The position numbers were made by a program, and so were the translations under genes. Of a stretch of 64,000 nucleotides of DNA, positions 58,513-64,000 are shown piece after piece; positions within the stretch are counted from its first letter, which is position 1; each line of letters starts with the position of its first letter. The notes under the pieces were generated by a model, which did no database searches, was not told where the DNA came from, and saw only the letters and a program-made list of their open reading frames with translations. The stretch spans positions 1-64,000 of the forward strand of contig NMRA01000732.1 in assembly GCA_002633005.1 (NCBI GenBank), read 5' to 3'. This DNA comes from Phoronis australis (taxonomy: Eukaryota; Phoronida; Phoronidae).

Positions 58513-58912
58513 ATAAAACTTGTTTTAACATGTCACTGTGATCTGTAGAGACCTGTCAGTGTGATCCACAACTTGCTTTAACGTGTCGTTGTGACCTGCA
58601 GAGACCTGTCAGTGCTATCCACGACTTGTTGAAACATATAGTTGTGACCTGAAGGGACATGTCGTTGTCATCCATGGCTTATTTTAACATGTCGCCGTCA
58701 TCAGTACAGACCTGTTAGTGCCATCCATGACTAATTTTAACGTGTCCATGAAATCTATAGAGAACTATTGATTGATCGGTGCTATCAGTGCCATCTACAA
58801 CTTGTCACTGTGACCTGTAGAGACCAGTCAGTGCCATTTACGACTTGTTTTAACATGTCATTGTGACCCGTAGCGACCGTCAGCTATCCATGACTTCCTT
58901 AACATATCACTA
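58513..58912. repeat. degenerate minisatellite, about 55-65 bp, six to seven units
   Basis: Recurring aacttgttttaacatgtc, then ctgtgacctgtagagacc, then tgtcagtgccatcc. Units are well diverged, hence old. Confidence 0.8.
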
Positions 58913-60595
58913 CTTCCTGATATTCCTGGTATTTGCGACACATTTGAATGGCTCCCCTGACAAGTCTAGGTTTTAAGGTGTGGAGACGATCACCAGGTAC
59001 TGCTTGTACATACACGTGACCTGCAGGTCGCCAGTGCCACCTCAGATTGTTTGGCGACCTGAGAAGAATCCCAAGTGGACCAACCATTGACTCGTATGTT
59101 GTACAGTTTGAGCAAGAATTCTGGTCGTGTAGTTTTAATGCTGGATGTTTCATCTTTTTGACTCAGAATTCAGACAAACATTTCAAGGGCATTGACTGCA
59201 AGAATGCAGTGCAAGATGTGAGACTGAGAGAAAACACTGAATGTCAAGACCACGCATGATAAAATGCAACTGACTTTTATACCAATACTTCACACTCAGA
59301 CTTTCTGGTTCGTGGGATGGGAACACAGGACATTAGTACTGAATTTACCTCTAGTTAGACTTGATGGACTTAGTCAACATTGACATCACTAGTATGAAAG
59401 TCGCAATCTATTTTGAGTAAAATGTTTCTGCATAATTTCAAATACGTTTGTACAGACTTTCATTTTGAAGTCATTGAATAAACAAACTGTCGATGACACT
59501 TTCTTTCCACTTCACTATACTATGCTATTAGATGGATGGAAGGATACATCACATGGCGCATCAGTATTGGCAGACCCCCATGCAGGTGGGAACAAAGCGG
59601 GTTTGGATAATTTGGACTCCCAGTTTTGGAATCGTGCATGAACCCAGGCTGTCGGGTTTATTGTGTAGCATGCCTGACCTAATGTGAAATGCTTACGCAT
59701 TTGTTATCACAAAATATATTTTATTTTGGATTCGTAAATTATTGTTCGTCTTGATGCTATAGACTTTGTTGGTAAGTGATCCCGAAGAGTTAGCTCCCCT
59801 GGACCAACCGTGTCACCACTATTGTTCGCCATTAAGGTGCTGAAAACGGAAGGATGCAGTGAATGGTGAAAGTGTGAAAAGAACTGAAAAACTATGGCGT
59901 ACAAAAAAGTGGTAGAAGACAGTCAGAGAGGGCTGTCACAACAACCAGAAGAAGCTGTACGAGCAGAAGCACTCAATTTGCAGTGAACATGCCGAAAAAC
60001 ATAAAGATTGCCTGTGTTTGCTGCCATTCAAGATGTTTTGTAAACTGGAGAGAATGTTAACGCGCAACAAACAGAAGATAATACAATAAAATTAAATAAT
60101 TGTCTGTAACTGAAGAAAGGTGGGTTGACATCTCCCAAATATTGGTGAAATTGAGTGAGCCACTAACAGAGGAGTAGAACCACAAACTAAAAAAAATATA
60201 TGAATAATTCCTGCACTTAGAACAATGCGAAGTGGTTCAAATCGCTTTTAGATACTGATTTACATAAATTCTTTTGATACGACAGTGGCGTGTCAAGTCA
60301 GCGAGTTGATATCGTACCGGGGTGGCGACCGGGTGTGATACTTTTCCATGCCTATGTATTATTTAAAGGAGAAAGCAACCTATTTCATGTCATTTTTAGT
60401 AAAAATATGGTCCGCTGATTAACCCAGACATATTTTTCAGTTAATTACGGCTTCTCATAATTAAATTAATTAAGGGGTTTAGAATTTTCCGCCATTTTGT
60501 TTTCATATAATCTAACTGTGTGAGCTGTTAGTTATTGTTTTACCTTAGTGGTGATAAGTTCGGTCGCCCTTTGTGTTTATTACAAGTCAGTCAAC

Positions 60596-60772
60596 ATGCC
60601 ACATGGTTGCTGCGTACTGGGATGTTCTCATTACCCCCTTTCGCGCACTTTGGGTATGCCATTAAATTGCTCTCCGATGAATGACACACTCCGCTGTACT
60701 TGGCTTGTTCATGAGAGGCACGCAGTGTTATCCCACGTCCACCCAATGCACAATGCAGTGGACAATTACTGA
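60596..60772 (+). pseudogene. broken THAP-like zinc-finger start inside transposon-like element
   Basis: ATG at 60596 opens MPHGCCVLGCSHYP and runs 58 codons to a stop. MP-x2-C-x2-4-C is the canonical start of THAP domains (C2CH zinc-binding DNA-binding modules of P-element-type transposases and related host genes). The later conserved features (C-x2-H pair, AVPTIF box) are not seen, so the domain is truncated or frameshifted. A second, serine-rich frame (about 60777-61210) follows directly without a clear link. Recognition rests on about 14 residues. Confidence 0.4.
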
Positions 60773-61222
60773 GTGTATGGCAATCATTTTCTGCTGTTGG
60801 ATTACGAAAGAGATATGTACGCGGAAGTGATGGAGATTCCTGCAAAACAATGCCTGAAGAAGAGTGCCATACTGTCACAGTTGATTTCCAGCAGTTTCCA
60901 GTCGTCACCCCCGAGAAGTGCATTTTTGAAGCGAGAAGCCTCACGAGCTGTGGCCTCTACAGTGACTGGAAGCCCTTCAACTACTGTATTAAGTATTGAG
61001 AGTGAATACCCAATAAGCAGTGACTGGAGGCCCTTCAACTACTGTCACACCTCATGCCTCCGAACGTTCCCCAGATCATGCAATTCGGGAATAAGCACTG
61101 ATTCTCCCTGTTCTGGTGTTGTCTCCAGCCCAAAGCCCGTAAGTAGCCTTGCAGCGACGTTAAGTATTGAGAGTGAATACAGGTCCAGTTCGTCACCCAA
61201 TAAGCAGTGAACAGGCCGGTGA

Positions 61223-61590
61223 GCAGGCCTTTATGCAGCGTACGTCTTGGGCGTCCATGTGGATGCCCAGGACTACCACTAATCTGGACGCCCTGGCAAG
61301 GACGCCCAAAGTATCATTTGGACGCCCACGGTGAATAGGAACCTTTCAAGTTTGGACTCACACATTGCAATGAATACTAGGAAGTCTCTGAAGGCTAACA
61401 GTGGGGGCTCTTTTTTCAAAGCAGGAAGAAATATACAATGTTGCTATGCTCACACCTGGTTGATAGCATTGTAAAATCTTTTTGGTCTACAGTTTTTTTT
61501 AGTAAAAATGCTCACTACAGAAGGCTGTTTGGTAAACTTAGATGTAAAAACCTATGCATTTTTTGTAAAAAAAAAATGTGTTTGGGGGGA
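61223..61590. repeat. repeat blocks shared with 187-441
   Basis: 61223-61370 matches 302-441 and 61487-61590 matches 187-297, both in direct orientation but in swapped order. Ends in G-rich sequence with an N at 61611. Confidence 0.6.
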
Positions 61591-62920
61591 TAGCTGGGGG
61601 TGGGGGGGGGNGGTGAGCCAAACTTTGATCAGTTTATTGTGGACTTGACTCAAGTATTGGAGTTATTTAGAAGGTGCCAGGTGTGTGGCCAAGGAGTCAC
61701 ATGATGGGATGTAAGCTGTTTGAGTGCTCAGGTCACCATCCAGTGAGAGTGTATCCGGCAAGTGGGGCAGTTGTTCCTCTATCTGTGGGACACCTGAGGT
61801 CCACTTTACCATATTCAATGGCATGCGCTTCACTTGAAACACCTTTCAGTCGGTAAAGACACTAATGGACTTTGGTAAAGTCAAGTTTTTGAAGTCAATT
61901 TTAGGAAAGCAGCATGAAAACAACAGCAGAAAAGATCCTTACAGTAAATTCGAATGCAAGAACAAAATGGCGGGAAATTCTAAACCCCCTAAACGTCACT
62001 TCTGGGAAAGGGCATGACTGATTAATTAATTTATGGGAAGCCGTAATTAACTGAAAAATATGTGTGGGATAATCAATGAACAGTATTTTTACTAAACATG
62101 ACATGCAAAAAAGTAGCTTTCTTCTTTAAAAAAAAAAATTGTAATCAACAAAACTTGACAATTAAAGAAAGTTTTGAGGACTGTTACATGAATTTTGTGT
62201 CTAGATAAAATTTAACAAAGTGTCATCATCATGATGTTGGTTGTTAGTGTTACGAATGAATATTTAGACATTGTGCAGTAAAAAATAATTACAAAGTACA
62301 TGTTATCGCCATCTATTGTGGTTATACAAGACCACTAGTAGCAGAAGTCGTATACAATTTGTATTTATCACTACTGTGAAATTTGTTAATGCTTTGAGAA
62401 ATTAAATAACTAGTGGAGGTACTCATATTCAAGTGTATTGTTGAAAAATCAAACATCAAGGTAAGTTCTTTGCATTACAATGCCTGCTATCCGTGACTCT
62501 GCTCGTCTCCAAATCACAAGCCTGAAGCAGACAAAATCTTCTCAATATGATTTAGTTTTGTAAAATGAGCCCAGCAATATTATAAAATACCAACTTATGG
62601 ACAGATACATTGGTAATGAAGTAGTCTTTGACTCTTGCCATAATATAAATGGTTTAAATATACTTCAACTCTACCTTATTAATGGCACTGAACTGCACTG
62701 GTTTCAGCAGCTTAATGTTGCGTGGTCATGTGATCATATAATGACAGCATCTGGATTTTGGTGCGTGCATAGGTCCATAGGAAATAAGGACGACAAGTTT
62801 GAACGTAGATGTTCTGTGATTTTAATACAGAATGTTTCGATTGTTGAACTTCACAGCAGACGATGTGAATGTTGAGGAATAAATGTACATGCCAGAAAAC
62901 TATAATATTTGTGATAAGTG

Positions 62921-63074
62921 GGTCCCTGACTTAAAACTGACATGAGAACCAGTTACTCTCACTGAATAACACCTGTTACTCAGTGAGAGTATCTGGTTCT
63001 CATATCACTTTTAATTCAGGGACATCTGTTATTCAGTGAGAGTAACTGGTTCTTATATCACTTTTAAACCTGCG
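62921..63074. repeat. hairpin repeat with a third partial arm
   Basis: 62922-62969 (gtccctgacttaaaactg through cactgaataac) pairs with 62974-63023 (gttactcagtgagag through attcagggac). A third, direct arm (attcagtgagagtaactggt) follows at 63031. Probably a small hairpin MITE with partial duplication. Confidence 0.75.
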
Positions 63075-63771
63075 ACCCGCCTATGCGATAACCACAGATT
63101 TAGGCAATTACATCGCCAGGTGTATAGGGATACAGGGGCGATAATACACACCCATAAAAAGTTACTCATCTCAAAAGTACAGCACATAAAACTGAGTGAA
63201 ACATACATGTATATATACACAAATGAAGTTATAATTAACACATAGTATGATTTTGGAGACACTTCACAAAACATATATGATCCATGAAAATCTGTCCCAG
63301 TTCGCTAGAGCTTTCCTCACTGGATGCCATTTTGAGAAAGTTATGTGAAACCATGCCTGTTGACGAACAAAAAGTCTTAGGGACACAAAACTTACAAATT
63401 CCACTTGATGTCTTTCTATGCTATTTTTAGTTGAAATCCTTTGTGGTTATTGCAAGCGGTGAAAAAGTTAATGGCGACCAAAAAAGTAGAATTGGAATTC
63501 TTCACCAAAGTTGTCTTAATTCCCGTAGACATGCTTCATCAAAGATATGCACAGAACCAGAAAGGATTGCCCAAGAGTGTATTACTAGGCACTTTTTTAA
63601 GAAACAATTTTAATGGAAAGTGAATTTTGACGAGGTGAAAACCTCTCATTTGGTGAGCGGATTTCGCCTTCCGCTTAAACTACACGGGATGAAATTAGTA
63701 CAGAAAGAGATGGAGAGTATTGTAGCCCCTAGACAGCCAGCCGAAGGACTATGTGTTGCCTAGACAGTGAC

Positions 63772-64000
63772 CACTATCTCTAGCTGGTTCAGTAGAGACG
63801 GTGTAGCTCCTATAGGAGCTTCGTATGCTGGAAGTTTTTCAGTGTATTATGCCTCACACTGACTAAAACATCAAAGTCACACTATTATAAATACCTTTTG
63901 CATATATAGGAATACCTTAGGAGGCCATCGATGTATTTAATTACTTCCAATTCCAACAAATACTCCCATTATCAAACTTTTTCAACGACCAGTCCTTCGT
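63772..64000 (+). repeat. foldback repeat family A, third copy, cut by window end
   Basis: Diverged direct copy of 1482-1755: gcctc.cactgactaaa.catcaaagtc, ataaataccttttg, ccttaggagg, caaatactcccattatc. About 62 kb from the first pair. Confidence 0.8.

Larger units (their letters stand above)
60362..62130 (+). mobile_element. DNA-transposon-like element with long inverted ends, degraded
   Basis: The left end (60362-60507) and the reverse complement of the right end (about 61917-62130) share tttagtaaaaata, acatatttttcagttaatta, cggcttc.cataa and ggggtttagaatttyccgcc. They differ by indels, including about 30 extra bases on the right. Between them are a THAP-like start, serine-rich frame remnants and repeat blocks shared with 187-441. 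Target duplications were not determined. Confidence 0.65.
51674..64000. other. 5' flank or intron 1 of the syntaxin gene, repeat-rich
   Basis: By homology a short first exon (M-x-D-R start) should lie upstream of 51673. I searched the minus strand for it and found none, so this stretch is either intron 1 or, in part, the region before the gene. It holds the MITE at 51968, repeats at 52925, 55000, 55160, 58513 and 60362-63074, and a gap at 56242-56294. A GC-richer, CpG-containing stretch at about 56500-56960 could be a promoter-like region, but I see no defined signal. Confidence 0.45.

Noticed and set aside
59707-59904. Minus-strand frame starting MANNSGDTVGPGELTLRDHL
   Set aside because: No M-x-D-R syntaxin start, no donor in the right phase, no family recognised.
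63241-63340. Minus-strand start MASSEESSSELGQ
   Set aside because: Short, no splice donor in a fitting place, no recognised family.

Overview
The window is a piece of an animal nuclear genome, most likely from a marine invertebrate. It is AT-rich and has long introns with GT-AG splice sites, many dispersed and foldback repeats, and several assembly gaps. Two spliced, conserved protein-coding genes can be read directly. Nearly all other open reading frames are short, lack recognisable domains and lie in introns or repeats. The species cannot be fixed from the sequence. The gene pairing would suit a bilaterian that kept an ancestral linkage, such as a hemichordate, echinoderm, cephalochordate or conservative protostome.

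Layout. The left part (1309-11466, + strand) is a complete six-exon BCL7-family gene, encoding a small subunit of SWI/SNF (BAF) chromatin remodelers, with a likely poly(A) signal near 12.7 kb. About 3 kb of intergenic DNA follows, holding a near-perfect 90-bp-arm hairpin at 13960-14144. From about 15.9 kb to at least 51.7 kb the minus strand carries a syntaxin-1-type neuronal/plasma-membrane t-SNARE gene, convergent with BCL7. Exons 2 to 9 are all found with matching phases. The tiny first coding exon was not found, and lies either further upstream (above 51.7 kb, possibly outside the window) or in a gap.

The syntaxin gene is the notable object. It has two adjacent, equal-length (109 nt) alternative copies of the exon encoding the Hc helix (28435-28543 and 28700-28808). 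It also has three alternative last exons, each with its own acceptor, a KK-started transmembrane anchor and a stop codon (21121-21204, 20153-20317, 16701-16778). One tail looks like vertebrate STX1, one like STX2/STX3, and one adds a 28-residue polar extension beyond the membrane with N-glycosylation sequons. One gene could therefore give six full-length isoforms.

The BCL7-syntaxin neighbourhood matches human linkages (BCL7B-STX1A at 7q11.23, BCL7C-STX1B/STX4 at 16p11.2, BCL7A-STX2 at 12q24), so the window probably shows the pre-duplication arrangement.

The introns and the 51.7-64 kb flank hold non-autonomous transposon-like elements. These include TIR elements at 47207-48697, 51968-52389 and about 60362-62130 (the last with a broken THAP-like reading frame), foldback copies at 1482-5870, a tandem dispersed-repeat array at 22.15-24.45 kb, several minisatellites and a SINE-like repeat. 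Two exact-spacing direct duplications beside single N bases (43.1-43.7 kb and 47.3-47.7 kb) look like assembly joins.
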